From: JALZUU01 sp964441245
GTDB taxonomy: Bacteria; Bacteroidota; Bacteroidia; Chitinophagales; Saprospiraceae
Direction of reading: 5' to 3'
Length of the DNA stretch: 64,000 bases
Assembly (NCBI GenBank): GCA_964441245.1
Contig: CAYTVR010000009.1
Span: 4,851-68,850, forward strand
Part shown: positions 1-9,357 of the stretch, piece after piece
How positions within the stretch are numbered: position 1 is the stretch's first letter
Layout: each line of letters begins with the position of its first letter
Translations under genes and position numbers: made by a program
The notes under the pieces: generated by a model
What the model was told of the DNA's origin: nothing
The model's database searches: none
The model's input: the letters and a program-made list of their open reading frames with translations, nothing else

Positions 1-1499
1 CTGCTGGATTCAAACGTTTGCAAAGAGCAACAATAGAAATGTTAGATGATTTTAGATCTGAAACAGGTAACCTTCAATACCTTGTTGAAAACCCAATAGC
101 TGGAAGTATTGAAGAGAACAATGCAGTAAAAGAAGAGTTAAGGAAGGATGGTATTACGCCGACTATGGTTCGATTTAAAGATGGCAATGAAACGACACAA
201 CAATCGATTTATCCTTGGGCCGTTATTTATTATCGAGGAAGAGAAATGGCGATCAATTTGTTGGAAAAACAACGTGGTATGTCGGCGCTTGAAGCAGAAG
301 TAACCCTCAATAATTCCATTAGTCTTTTAGAATATAAATTAGCGAATGCTATTTCAAAATTAGGAACACAGCAAAAACGATCGATCGCATTTACGGAAGG
401 ACATGGTGAATTAAGTGCCAAACAAACCATCTCCTTAGAACAAGATCTGATTCCTTTTTATAAAACTGGTCGAATCAATTTGGATTCTTTTGTTCGAATT
501 GCGCCTACAGTAGAAGTTTTAATTGTAGCCAAACCACGTACTGCATTTTCTGAAAAAGATAAGTTTAAAATTGATCAATACATCATGAACGGAGGTAAAG
601 TGTTATGGATGATCGATCGCTTAAGCGCACAGCTAGACAGTATGCAACGTGGACCCTTTTTTATGCCCTTTGATTATCCCATCAATTTGGAAGATCAATT
701 GTTTAGGTATGGTGTGAAAATTGAACCAAATTTGGTACTCGATTTGGAATGTTCTAAAATTCCTCAAGTCGTCGGACAGCAGGGAGGAAGACCTCAAATA
801 GATTTGTTCAAATGGTATTATCATCCTACTGTAGCTCCAACATCTGATCATCCAATAGTCAAAAGCCTCGATCGAGTTAATTTATTTTTTCCTAGTTCTA
901 TTGACACGACCGTTCGTACCAAAACCAATATTGCTAAAACGGTTTTGCTGCAAAGCTCTAGATATACTCGGACTCAATTTGCGCCAGTTCGATTGAATTT
1001 TGAAATATTACGATACGAACCGCAACCAGATAAATTCAACAAACCATCTGAACCGATGGCAGTCTTATTAGAAGGGGTATTTCCTTCTTTATATGAAAAT
1101 AGAGTGCCTAGTGAAACTTTGGCGATGATGAAAGAACTCAAGCAAGAATATTTAGCTCGAAGTAAAGAGACTCGAATGATTGTTGTTTCGGATGGAGATG
1201 TTGGGAAAAATTTGCAAATTTCTAATTCAGATGAGTTTCATCCTTTGGGGTATAATCAATACGAGAAAAAAATCTATGACAACAAGCAATTTTTGCTGAA
1301 TGCAATTGAATATTTGCTAGATGGAAAAGGAGTCATAGAGGCAAGAGGCAAAGATGTGAAATTGCGATTGTTAGACGCTGTTCAGGCGAAAGCCGAAAAG
1401 ACAAAATGGAGAACCATTAATATCTTTTTACCTTTAGTGATGTTATTGTTATTTGGTTTGGTTTTTAATTTTTTTAGAAGAAGGAAATTTGCAGGATAA
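1..1499 (+). CDS. gldG: Gliding-motility ABC-transporter-associated protein GldG (5' truncated by window edge)
   Basis: The reading frame is open from the first bases of the window (it begins AGFKRLQ), so the true start and N-terminal membrane helix lie upstream. In the family, GldG is the periplasmic subunit that works with the ABC components GldA and GldF in Bacteroidota gliding. The visible part carries the Gld-type ABC auxiliary domain: the KRLQ-ATIEMLDDFR segment at the left edge, the YYRGREMAINLLE region, and a single C-terminal membrane helix (INIFLPLVMLLLFGLVFNF) followed by the positive tail RRRKFAG, which anchors the protein with most of it outside the cytoplasm. A DUF4340 protein follows after 90 bp, as is common next to gldG. 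Family assignment is confident; whether this strain glides cannot be read from this gene alone. Confidence 0.88.
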   Translation, partial: AGFKRLQRATIEMLDDFRSETGNLQYLVENPIAGSIEENNAVKEELRKDGITPTMVRFKDGNETTQQSIYPWAVIYYRGREMAINLLEKQRGMSALEAEVTLNNSISLLEYKLANAISKLGTQQKRSIAFTEGHGELSAKQTISLEQDLIPFYKTGRINLDSFVRIAPTVEVLIVAKPRTAFSEKDKFKIDQYIMNGGKVLWMIDRLSAQLDSMQRGPFFMPFDYPINLEDQLFRYGVKIEPNLVLDLECSKIPQVVGQQGGRPQIDLFKWYYHPTVAPTSDHPIVKSLDRVNLFFPSSIDTTVRTKTNIAKTVLLQSSRYTRTQFAPVRLNFEILRYEPQPDKFNKPSEPMAVLLEGVFPSLYENRVPSETLAMMKELKQEYLARSKETRMIVVSDGDVGKNLQISNSDEFHPLGYNQYEKKIYDNKQFLLNAIEYLLDGKGVIEARGKDVKLRLLDAVQAKAEKTKWRTINIFLPLVMLLLFGLVFNFFRRRKFAG

Positions 1500-1589
1500 A
1501 CTTTGAAATTGTATTGTTGGGTCGTTTAGTTTTTTTCTAGATTCAATCAATCGAACATCAAGCACTAACCAATAGCTAAAAAAATAAAT

Positions 1590-2612
1590 ATGAAAAGAAC
1601 GTTGATTTTATTAGGATTGCTTTTGTTACTTGGAGGAGGTACCTATTGGTATTTGAATAACCAACCCCAAAAGGCAAGTTATTCTATAGAAGATTATAGA
1701 ATTTATTTTGAAGATTCAGATCGAATTCATAAAATATTTATTGCTGATCGGAAAGGAGGAACACGTCTTTTTACCAGAGAAGGAGATCATTGGTTGTATA
1801 AGGGAAACAAAACAGAAACCCATAAAGTTAATATTTTATTAGAAACTATTCGTCGACAACGGACTAAATATATTCCTCCCAATGCAACCATTCCTGGAGT
1901 CGTCAAAGAGATTGCTTCTCAAGGATTGAAAGTAGAACTGTATGATGAAAATGATGAACAATTAATTGCTTATTATGTAGGTGGAGTGACCCAAGATGAA
2001 CGAGGAACCTTTATGATTTTAGAGGGATCTGAGCAACCATTGGTCATGCACATTCCATCTTGGGACGGAAACCTTGCAGGACGATATTGGAGCAATGAAG
2101 AAACATGGTTAGATCGCACTGTTTTTTCTTACGAAAAAGAAGATATTCAATCTATTGCTGTCGAGTATCCTCGACAAAAAAGTAAATCTTTTATATTGAA
2201 TCGAAAAGAGGCAGGTGATTTTGAAGTTCGACCTTTTTATGAAGTAACGCCTGTGATTACGCAACCCTTGATTCCAAATAGAACGGATGATTACTTGGAC
2301 CATTTTCAAAAATTGATGGCCGAAGCTTATCGAAATGACTCCCCAAAAAGAGATTCTATTGTTCGTTTGATACCTTTTAGTGTAGTGACGGTGACAGATA
2401 AAAATGGAGAGAAAGTTACCGCAAGATTTCATCCTCAAAAAGTAATAGAGGGTGTGCCTGATAATGAAAATTACAGGAAAGGTGCCAAGATCGCTAATAA
2501 AGATGGATACATAGAACGGTATTATGCGAATAAAAATGATGAAGACTTTTTATTGGTTCAGCACTTTGTTTTTGGTAAAATATTTTGGGCCTATGAATCG
2601 TTTTTTCGCTAA
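1590..2612 (+). CDS. DUF4340 domain-containing envelope protein
   Basis: A 340-residue protein with one N-terminal helix (about residues 4-23, signal anchor or signal peptide) and no other membrane segment. The body matches the DUF4340 pattern: a short repeat-like opening about 'IHKIFIADRKGG', a WLYKGN segment, then an LLETIRRQR helix. DUF4340 proteins are often encoded beside gldG and related ABC systems and are thought to be envelope accessory proteins; the biochemical role is unknown. It lies 90 bp after gldG on the same strand and may be co-transcribed. The start is the first ATG, directly before a hydrophobic segment. Confidence 0.7.
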   Translation: MKRTLILLGLLLLLGGGTYWYLNNQPQKASYSIEDYRIYFEDSDRIHKIFIADRKGGTRLFTREGDHWLYKGNKTETHKVNILLETIRRQRTKYIPPNATIPGVVKEIASQGLKVELYDENDEQLIAYYVGGVTQDERGTFMILEGSEQPLVMHIPSWDGNLAGRYWSNEETWLDRTVFSYEKEDIQSIAVEYPRQKSKSFILNRKEAGDFEVRPFYEVTPVITQPLIPNRTDDYLDHFQKLMAEAYRNDSPKRDSIVRLIPFSVVTVTDKNGEKVTARFHPQKVIEGVPDNENYRKGAKIANKDGYIERYYANKNDEDFLLVQHFVFGKIFWAYESFFR

Positions 2613-2694
2613 GTGATACTTAAAGAGTGATATCTCTTTTTTAAAATTGATTGGCAAAACAAATTCCTTTTAGTGTTGCACAAAGACTATTTTT

Positions 2695-3957
2695 ATGAAA
2701 ATCAAAAATCTACTTTTTGGAGGAATGATGATCTTTCTAGGAACACTTTTACTGAGCAATGCAAGTGAGCCAGAGTGGGGGTTTTTCGGTCATCGACGAA
2801 TCAATAGAATGGCGGTTTTTACTTTACCTTCTGAAATGATGCCACTCTTTAAAAAGGAGATTGAATATCTAACCGACCACGCCGTTGATCCTGATAAACG
2901 GCGATACGCGACCAAGCATGAAGCGGTTAGACACTATATTGATATTGACCATTGGGGAGAATTTCCTTTCAACGAAGTGCCTAGAAATTGGACGGATGTT
3001 TTGATGAAATATACAGATGTTTTTGTCATCAATAGTAGGGGAGACACGATTCAAATGTTAGGAAATGAGATCATGGAATTTGGAGAGGAAGATTTAATTT
3101 TAAAAGGAGAAAAATTATTAAAAGGTGCAAAAATAGATCAATTGATTTTGGATAGACAAGCTTATCGATCTTTTTTTAGTCAACACATTTTGCCTCAATA
3201 TTATGAAGATAATTGGATCGTAGATTGTGATTCTTTATCCTCACTGTTTGCCGATCAAGGAATTAAAATCAATTGCCAAAATGCATTCGCGAAAGATCAG
3301 TTTTCTGGTTTTGGTATCTTGCCTTATCATTTGTTAAAGATGCAAAACAAATTGACGAAAGCATTTCAAGATAAGGATGCCAATCAGATATTGAGAATAT
3401 CAGCCGAGTTCGGTCATTACCTTGGAGATGCACATGTACCATTGCATACGACGGAGAATTATAATGGCCAAATGACTGATCAAGTCGGGATTCATGCTTT
3501 TTGGGAAAGCCGAGTTCCAGAATTATTTGCAGACAAAAATTACGATTATTTTGTTGGAAAAGCAGCGTATATTTCAGATCCAAAAGAATATTTTTGGGAG
3601 ATCGTTTTAAAGAGTCACTCTTACCTCGATAGCGTTTTGTTGATCGAAAAAGATTTGAGCAAAACTTTTCCTGCTGACAAACAATACTGTTATGATAGTC
3701 GCTTAGAAAGAACCGTCTTGACGCAATGTAAGGATTATGCAGCGGAGTATAGTCGTCGTATGGAAGGAATGGTCGAGTCCAGAATGCAAGCTTCTATATT
3801 GTCGATTGGCAGTGTATGGTATACAGCTTGGGTTGATGCAGGGCAGCCAGATTTACGGAAGTTGGAAGAACGAGAAATGACTGCGGCAGAACGCAAAGCT
3901 TTGGACGAAGAAGAAGCCTTGTTTAGAGCCGGAGATATTAAAGGGAGAGAGCATTAA
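2695..3957 (+). CDS. Zinc-dependent S1/P1 nuclease- or phospholipase C-like secreted protein
   Basis: A 420-residue protein with an N-terminal signal peptide (about residues 1-23, ending LLLSNAS). It then shows EWGFFGHRRINRMAVF, the W-G-x-x-G-H-x-x-I opening typical of the S1/P1 nuclease and zinc phospholipase C fold, where the N-terminal Trp and His bind zinc. Later zinc-ligand-like motifs are FGHYLGDAHVPLHT (about residues 242-255) and GIHAFWESRVPEL, matching the H-x3-D and H-x3-E pattern of the family. Expected location is the periplasm or outside the cell. Substrate (single-stranded nucleic acid or phospholipid) cannot be decided from sequence. The gene stands alone between the DUF4340 gene and the DUF368 gene, with a possible promoter for the latter just beyond its stop. 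Confidence 0.75.
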   Translation: MKIKNLLFGGMMIFLGTLLLSNASEPEWGFFGHRRINRMAVFTLPSEMMPLFKKEIEYLTDHAVDPDKRRYATKHEAVRHYIDIDHWGEFPFNEVPRNWTDVLMKYTDVFVINSRGDTIQMLGNEIMEFGEEDLILKGEKLLKGAKIDQLILDRQAYRSFFSQHILPQYYEDNWIVDCDSLSSLFADQGIKINCQNAFAKDQFSGFGILPYHLLKMQNKLTKAFQDKDANQILRISAEFGHYLGDAHVPLHTTENYNGQMTDQVGIHAFWESRVPELFADKNYDYFVGKAAYISDPKEYFWEIVLKSHSYLDSVLLIEKDLSKTFPADKQYCYDSRLERTVLTQCKDYAAEYSRRMEGMVESRMQASILSIGSVWYTAWVDAGQPDLRKLEEREMTAAERKALDEEEALFRAGDIKGREH

Positions 3958-4010
3958 ATATTTTTTGAAAAACCTTGCTTCAACATCCTGCTGAGATAAT
4001 AGCTTTTCCT

Positions 4011-4018
4011 TACATTTG
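4011..4018 (+). promoter_or_regulatory. Bacteroidota -7 box immediately before the DUF368 start
   Basis: TACATTTGC fits the phylum's TAnnTTTG -7 element and ends only four bases before the ATG at 4023. No good TTG -33 element sits at the usual 19-20 bp spacing. If used, the transcript would begin at or next to the ATG and be leaderless. Confidence 0.4.
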
Positions 4019-4022
4019 CGCC

Positions 4023-4997
4023 ATGAAAAAATCAATCTCATTGGCATTGAAAGGAATGGCTATGGGAATGGCAGAAGTCATTCCTGGTGTTTCTGGTGGA
4101 ACCATCGCTTTCATTACTGGAATTTATGAAAAGTTGCTGAATACGATCAAAGCCTTCAGTCCATCACTTTTGACTACTTTCAAAAAGGACGGAGTCAAAG
4201 GAGTTTGGGAATCGATCAATGGTACCTTTTTAGCAACCCTTGTAGCAGGAATGGGGATTGGTGTGGTCGTCGGCGTATTGGTCATTTCTCATTTATTAGA
4301 AACTTATCCACCTTTAATCTGGTCATTTTTCTTTGGTTTAATTATCGCCTCGGCCATCTATGTTGGTCGACAGATCAACCAATGGAGGATTGGAGAAGTC
4401 TTGATGTTTTTGATTGGAACTGCAGTAGCTTATACGATTACGGTAGTCGCCCCAGCCAATGGATCAGAATCCTTCTTGTTTGTTTTTATTTCTGGCGCTA
4501 TTGCTATTTCAGCTTTTATTTTACCGGGGATTTCGGGAAGTTTCATTTTGTTATTGATGGGAATGTATACCTATATCATCAGTGATACTTTGAAGCCAGC
4601 TTTGAGAACTTTAGATCCAGATAAACTTTTGATTATGGGCGTTTTTGCCTTGGGGTGTTTGACTGGATTGATGACGCTTTCGCGAGTTTTGTCTTGGACT
4701 TTTAAGCATTATCGAGATGTCACCTTGGCATTGTTGACTGGTTTTATGTTAGGATCATTAAATAAAATTTGGCCTTGGCGGAATGCGGTGGATTGGTTGC
4801 GAGATAATGCTGGAAAGATCATTATGGATGATGATGGAATTACACCAAAGAAAATTTTAGTGGAAGAAAACGTTTTGCCAGCAGGCTATGAAGGAGAACC
4901 TTATGTGATAGGAGTTGTTGTGTTGATGATAGTTGGATTTTTATCCGTCTTTTTGTTAGAACGACTTAATGGAAGTAAAGATGAGCATGAAGCATAA
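4023..4997 (+). CDS. DUF368 membrane protein, probable undecaprenyl-phosphate translocase
   Basis: A polytopic membrane protein of 324 residues from the ATG at 4023; an upstream TTG in the same frame would add 16 non-hydrophobic residues and overlaps a promoter-like box, so it is rejected. The two repeated signature motifs of DUF368 are visible: GMAEVIPGVSGGTIAFITG near residues 14-32, and AISAFILPGISGSFILLLMG in the middle. DUF368 proteins (PopT/UptA type) have been described as recycling the lipid carrier undecaprenyl phosphate across the inner membrane for peptidoglycan and other wall polymers. The 3' end overlaps the next gene by 17 bp, implying translational coupling. Confidence 0.85.
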   Translation: MKKSISLALKGMAMGMAEVIPGVSGGTIAFITGIYEKLLNTIKAFSPSLLTTFKKDGVKGVWESINGTFLATLVAGMGIGVVVGVLVISHLLETYPPLIWSFFFGLIIASAIYVGRQINQWRIGEVLMFLIGTAVAYTITVVAPANGSESFLFVFISGAIAISAFILPGISGSFILLLMGMYTYIISDTLKPALRTLDPDKLLIMGVFALGCLTGLMTLSRVLSWTFKHYRDVTLALLTGFMLGSLNKIWPWRNAVDWLRDNAGKIIMDDDGITPKKILVEENVLPAGYEGEPYVIGVVVLMIVGFLSVFLLERLNGSKDEHEA

Positions 4998-5505
4998 TAG
5001 CAGATCGGTTATTATTTTGGGAAGTTCCAGAAGTGATGGAGATACTTTTCAAGTGGTTAGTTACATGATTGATCAAAAAGGCTATGATTTGATTGATCTG
5101 AAAACTAAGGAAATCGGACCATTCGATTATGAATTCAAAAATCGAGGAGATGATTTTTTACCAACGATTCGAAAGGTCATTGCTGATTATGATACCATCA
5201 TTTTTGCAACGCCTGTTTATTGGTATAGTATGAGTGGTACCATGAAAATATTTTTTGATCGCATTTCTGATTTACTAAAAATAGACAAAGACACTGGGCG
5301 CCAATTGCGAGGAAAAAATATGGCGATGATCAGTTGTGCTTCAGATCAAGAATTAAAACCTGGGTTTACGATGCCTTTTATTGAAAGTGCCAATTACTTG
5401 GGAATGAATTATATTGGCGATGTGCATGCATGGATTGAAGAAGGACAACTTCCAATGACCGTTCAAGAAGATATTGATCAATTTCTTGAAAAAATTCCCA
5501 CGTAG
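4981..5505 (+). CDS. NADPH-dependent FMN reductase / flavodoxin-fold oxidoreductase
   Basis: About 174 residues with a flavodoxin-like fold. The opening strand and phosphate-binding loop read VIILGSSRSDGDTFQV, and ATPVYWYSMSGTMKIFFDR is the second FMN-binding loop typical of NADPH-dependent FMN reductases and NAD(P)H quinone reductases. The start at 4981 is preferred because it is preceded by a purine-rich stretch; ATGs at 4969 and 4987 are also in frame. It overlaps the 3' end of the DUF368 gene. Cytosolic; reduces flavin or small quinone/nitro substrates, specific substrate unknown. Confidence 0.75.
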   Translation: MSMKHNSRSVIILGSSRSDGDTFQVVSYMIDQKGYDLIDLKTKEIGPFDYEFKNRGDDFLPTIRKVIADYDTIIFATPVYWYSMSGTMKIFFDRISDLLKIDKDTGRQLRGKNMAMISCASDQELKPGFTMPFIESANYLGMNYIGDVHAWIEEGQLPMTVQEDIDQFLEKIPT

Positions 5506-5550
5506 TATTTATTGATGCTAAATTAATGAACTGTTTTCCAAGCATGACCT

Positions 5551-6333
5551 ATGGAACAAAAGTCAAATTTAAATTCCCTTGATACGATCCCCAATTTATA
5601 TGGATTAATTGGCTATCCCTTATCGCATTCCTTTTCAAAAAAATATTTTACTGAAAAGTATCAAAGAGAAAATATTCTTAAACACTGTTATGAGTTATTT
5701 CCTCTATCAGATCTTCAAGAACTGTCTTCCTTACTTCAGCGGTATCCCAATTTGAAAGGACTCAATGTGACGATTCCTTATAAAGAATTGGTTTTTCCAT
5801 TTTTGGATGAAGTAAGTGAAGAAGCAGAACAAATAGGAGCGGTCAATACCATTAAAATTGAAGATGGGAAACTAAAAGGATATAATACTGATGTCTATGG
5901 ATTTGAACATTCCCTTCTAAACGTTTGCCGAAAGGCACCTCATATGCCAAATGGTGCACTCATACTTGGTACAGGTGGAGCTGCAAAAGCAATTGCTTTC
6001 GTTTTAAAAAAGCTAAAGATCGATTTTACTTATGTTTCGAGAACACCCAAAGCTGGTCAAACTACTTACCAAAAAATAGATCAACAACTACTTAGAGATC
6101 ATCCATTAATCATCAATACCACGCCTTTAGGGACGAGTCCCAATGAAGATACCAGTCCAGACCTTCCATATCATTTACTTAATGAAAGAAATGTGCTCTA
6201 TGATTTGGTATATAATCCTGAAAAAACCCTATTTTTGAAAGAAGGATTAGCAAAACATTGTCAAATTAAAAATGGTTTGGAAATGTTGCATCTGCAAGCA
6301 GAGAAAGCTTGGGAAATATGGAAAGAAATATAA
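5551..6333 (+). CDS. aroE: Shikimate dehydrogenase
   Basis: A 260-residue enzyme that reduces 3-dehydroshikimate to shikimate with NADPH in the aromatic amino-acid and folate precursor pathway. All landmark motifs are present: GYPLSHSFSKKYF (shikimate-binding serines), NVTIPYK (catalytic lysine), GAVNTI, GYNTDVYGF (catalytic aspartate), the NADP loop GTGGAAKAI, and the NTTPLG motif near residue 190. The length is normal for the family. It begins 45 bp after the flavin reductase. No other aro genes are nearby, as expected for dispersed aromatic genes in this phylum. Confidence 0.95.
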   Translation: MEQKSNLNSLDTIPNLYGLIGYPLSHSFSKKYFTEKYQRENILKHCYELFPLSDLQELSSLLQRYPNLKGLNVTIPYKELVFPFLDEVSEEAEQIGAVNTIKIEDGKLKGYNTDVYGFEHSLLNVCRKAPHMPNGALILGTGGAAKAIAFVLKKLKIDFTYVSRTPKAGQTTYQKIDQQLLRDHPLIINTTPLGTSPNEDTSPDLPYHLLNERNVLYDLVYNPEKTLFLKEGLAKHCQIKNGLEMLHLQAEKAWEIWKEI

Positions 6334-6462
6334 AATAATTTTAAAGTTTTAAAACCTGATAGTCATAGTTTTATAATTATTGGCCCTGAAAGATTCTTTT
6401 ACTCATTAGCTATTTCATTAATGAATTTTTTTTTTGTGTAAAATTCCAAAAGACAAGTGTAG

Positions 6463-6505
6463 TTTCATTTTGAATATCTATAGGAACAGAATTTATCGAA
6501 GAACC
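6463..6505 (+). repeat. Partial copy (right half) of the TTCTTCGACAAA repeat family
   Basis: About 43 bp, running from TTTCATTTTGAATATCTATA to TTTATCGAAGAACC. It aligns with the right half of the full copy at 25999-26108 with only scattered changes. The left half is not recognisable. It lies 22 bp before the proline dehydrogenase start and may form part of that gene's leader. Confidence 0.6.
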
Positions 6506-6527
6506 ATAAAAAAGGAATAAAATACCT

Positions 6528-7727
6528 ATGAATGCTCCCCATAAGAAAAAGCTACATCTCGATTTTTCGAATACAAAAATAGCTTTTTCGAATAAAAGCG
6601 ATAAAGCCCTAAATAAGGCGGCTTGGTTGTTCAGTATGATGAACAAACCATGGTTGGTCGATATTGGTTCTTCTCTGGGATTATTGGCCCTTAAGTTGAG
6701 ATTACCTTTTGTCAAGTCGATTATAAAAGCCACCATATTTGATCAATTTGTTGGGGGTATTACCCTTTTGGATAGTCAAAAAAATATTGATGATCTATAT
6801 CAACATAATGCCTTGACTATTTTAGATTTTGGAGTAGAGGCGAAAGAAGATGAGAAGGATTTCAATATGACCATGAATGAAAATATTCGGGCAATTGAAT
6901 TTGCAGCTAAAAATAAAAGTGTTCCGATCATTAGTACGAAAGTAACAGGCTTAGCTCGATTTGGTTTATTGGAAAGTATCCAAAAAGGAGAATCATTGAC
7001 CAAAGAAACGCGAAGAGAATATCGTAATGTCTTAAAAAGAATGGATGCCATTTGTCATGTGGCCAGTAAGCATAATGTGGGTGTTTATTTTGATGCAGAG
7101 GAAAGTTGGATTCAATCAACCATTGATCACCTAGTTGGCTTGGTGATGAAACGATACAATAAAGAGCAAGTGATTGCTTACAATACTTTCCAAATGTATC
7201 GACATGATCGGCTCCAATTTTTATTTGATTCCTTCAACAAAGCAGAGCGAGAAGGTTACTTGTTAGGAGCTAAATTGGTTCGTGGTGCCTACATGGAAAA
7301 GGAGCGGGAACGGGCGATAGAAAAAGATTATCCTTCTCCAATTCATATTGATAAAGCTGCCTGCGATGATGCTTTTAATACGGCACTTCGATTTTGTGTG
7401 GACAATTATGAAAAAATCTCTTCTTGTAATGCGACGCATAATGCTGAAAGTAATTTATTGCAAGCTCAACTTATTTTAGATAAGAATATTCCATTGAATC
7501 ATCCTCATCTTAATTTTTGTCAATTATATGGGATGAGTGATCACATCACTTTTAATTTGGCAGATGCAGGGTATAATGTGGCCAAATATTTGGTTTATGG
7601 TTCTGTGGGTGACGTTGCCCCATATTTGATCCGTAGAGCGCAAGAAAATACGGCCGTGACAGGAGATATGAGCCGAGAGTATAAATTGATTATGACTGAG
7701 GTCAAACGAAGGAAAGCAGAGGGATAA
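6528..7727 (+). CDS. Proline dehydrogenase (FAD-dependent, PutA-type barrel)
   Basis: A 399-residue monofunctional proline dehydrogenase. It oxidises L-proline to delta-1-pyrroline-5-carboxylate and passes electrons through FAD to the respiratory chain. Visible family motifs: VGVYFDAEESWIQ in the barrel, KLVRGAYMEKERERA (FAD/proline site), NATHNAES, and YGSVGDVAPYLIRRAQEN near the C-terminus, which contains the RRxxEN proline-binding arginines. No P5C dehydrogenase domain is fused, so that step must be encoded elsewhere. The gene is alone, with a repeat fragment in its leader. Confidence 0.92.
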   Translation: MNAPHKKKLHLDFSNTKIAFSNKSDKALNKAAWLFSMMNKPWLVDIGSSLGLLALKLRLPFVKSIIKATIFDQFVGGITLLDSQKNIDDLYQHNALTILDFGVEAKEDEKDFNMTMNENIRAIEFAAKNKSVPIISTKVTGLARFGLLESIQKGESLTKETRREYRNVLKRMDAICHVASKHNVGVYFDAEESWIQSTIDHLVGLVMKRYNKEQVIAYNTFQMYRHDRLQFLFDSFNKAEREGYLLGAKLVRGAYMEKERERAIEKDYPSPIHIDKAACDDAFNTALRFCVDNYEKISSCNATHNAESNLLQAQLILDKNIPLNHPHLNFCQLYGMSDHITFNLADAGYNVAKYLVYGSVGDVAPYLIRRAQENTAVTGDMSREYKLIMTEVKRRKAEG

Positions 7728-7876
7728 TGAATTTTATTGTTTAGAAAAAAATCTATCCTTCTTAGTAGACAAATCTATTTAGTCGATTTTTTTTACTTCT
7801 TGTCTTGCTTTTGTCATTCTAAATCGCAACTACTAAGCAAAAATCTTGTTAAAAAGGAGTATAATAAGTGAGCTAA

Positions 7877-7963
7877 TTGATTTCGCTTGGTATTTTTGGT
7901 TGTAAAGGTAAAGCTTTAAAAAGGTGAAAACACCTTATAAATTATTTAGATCAAACGAAATCA
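7877..7963 (+). promoter_or_regulatory. Candidate hairpin leader before the sterol-desaturase-family gene
   Basis: In the 294-bp gap, TGATTTCGCTTG (7878-7889) can pair with CAAACGAAATCA (7952-7963) with one G-T pair, and inside it a second stem AAGGTG-AAAA-CACCTT sits at 7921-7936. This nested structure lies about 60 bp before the start at 8022. It could be a leader RNA structure or simply an intergenic inverted repeat. Confidence 0.35.
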
Positions 7964-8021
7964 TAAAGAGCCAGAATAAGCTTATTTTGGATTAAATCCT
8001 GATAATAAAGAAAGGAATAAA

Positions 8022-9023
8022 ATGACTTACTGGGAAACTTTCGTAAATGCATACACCGGTTATGCTTCTTACCTTTTCGGAGAATTGACATTCCAATCCT
8101 CTCCGTGGTATCATAATTATTTTTTCTGGCTGTTGTTGGTCTCTGGATTCTTTTTTGCTTTGGAAATATGGCGACCTTGGCGACCTGATCAAGCTCGGTT
8201 TCGAAAGGATTTTTGGATGGATTTTTTCTACATGTTTTTCAATTTCTTTCTCTTCTCTTTGTTGATTTTCCATGCGTTTTCCAACGTTTTTGTTGATTTA
8301 TTTAGTGAATTTCTTGCGATATTTGGTATCACGAATTTGCTAGCATTTGAGGTGCAATCTTGGCCATTGTGGGGACATCTATTATTGGGATTTGTCATAC
8401 GAGACTTTGTTCAGTGGTGGATTCATCGTTTATTACATCGATCCGAATTCTTATGGGAATTTCATAAGGTCCATCATTCCGTAGAAGAAATGGGTTTTGC
8501 CGCTCATCTTCGTTACCATTGGATGGAAAATGTAGTCTACAAGTCCCTAGAATATCTTCCTTTAGCAATGATCGGCATTGGTTTAAATGATTTTTTCATC
8601 ATACACATCTTTACATTGGTTGTTGGACATTACAATCATTCTAATATTTCCATAAAAGGAAGGACTATTGGCGGAATATTTGGCGCATTGATTAGTCTAA
8701 TTCTGCTATCTTCTTATACTTTTAGCCTTTTTTATGGTATGGGAATATTTATTAGCTTAACTTTGTTTGGTGCTTTCGTCTTGGGGCCATTTATGAAATA
8801 TATTTTTAATAGCCCTGAAATGCATATTTGGCATCATTCATACGAGTTACCAAAAGAAAGACGCTATGGGATTAACTTTGGACTCACTTTAAGTATTTGG
8901 GACTGGATTTTTGGGACAGCTTATATCCCCAAATCAGGTCAAAATATTCGATTGGGTTTCCCCGGAATGGAGTCTTATCCCAAGACTTTTTGGCAACAAC
9001 TGCGTCATGGTTGGTTCAAATAA
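8022..9023 (+). CDS. Sterol desaturase / fatty-acid hydroxylase superfamily membrane protein
   Basis: A 333-residue membrane-bound di-iron enzyme. Histidine boxes characteristic of the superfamily are all present: HRLLHR (about residue 138), HKVHHS (about 148), and HIWHHS (about 268), between several hydrophobic segments, with a WDWIFGTAY end motif. Relatives hydroxylate or desaturate lipid chains using O2. The real substrate is unknown; it is not close to the FA2H-like hydroxylase at 45344. It stands alone with a structured leader candidate upstream. Confidence 0.85.
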   Translation: MTYWETFVNAYTGYASYLFGELTFQSSPWYHNYFFWLLLVSGFFFALEIWRPWRPDQARFRKDFWMDFFYMFFNFFLFSLLIFHAFSNVFVDLFSEFLAIFGITNLLAFEVQSWPLWGHLLLGFVIRDFVQWWIHRLLHRSEFLWEFHKVHHSVEEMGFAAHLRYHWMENVVYKSLEYLPLAMIGIGLNDFFIIHIFTLVVGHYNHSNISIKGRTIGGIFGALISLILLSSYTFSLFYGMGIFISLTLFGAFVLGPFMKYIFNSPEMHIWHHSYELPKERRYGINFGLTLSIWDWIFGTAYIPKSGQNIRLGFPGMESYPKTFWQQLRHGWFK

Positions 9024-9357
9024 TATGAGATGATCCATTCAATCAACGATTAGATCGAATTCAGTACCCCTTCATTTTATAGTCCCTTATCAAACACATA
9101 ATTCCCTATGTACATGCTGGATATTTCAGAAATACGATAATTCAAACCTTCGTAGCTCATTAAGCATCAATGGTTTAACGTATTTTTAACTCGATGTGAA
9201 GAAATTTAAGCAATATTTCCCTCTGGTTTTGGATTATGTATCCAGTTTAATCTTTTAACCAATAACTGTTTTTTTATACGAGTACATTTATCGTTTTTAT
9301 ACCAAAATATTCGAACCATAAAGGTGCTTAAAACAAAACTGAACACAACTGTCCCCG
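9024..9357. other. Intergenic gap of 334 bp with no identified gene
   Basis: AT-rich, with frequent stops in all frames. I see no tRNA, clear hairpin terminator or repeat. It probably holds the promoter of the adhesin gene that starts at 9358. Confidence 0.5.

Noticed and set aside
4205..4585. 126-residue plus-strand frame inside the DUF368 gene
   Set aside because: Shadow frame within a confident membrane-protein gene; no family match.
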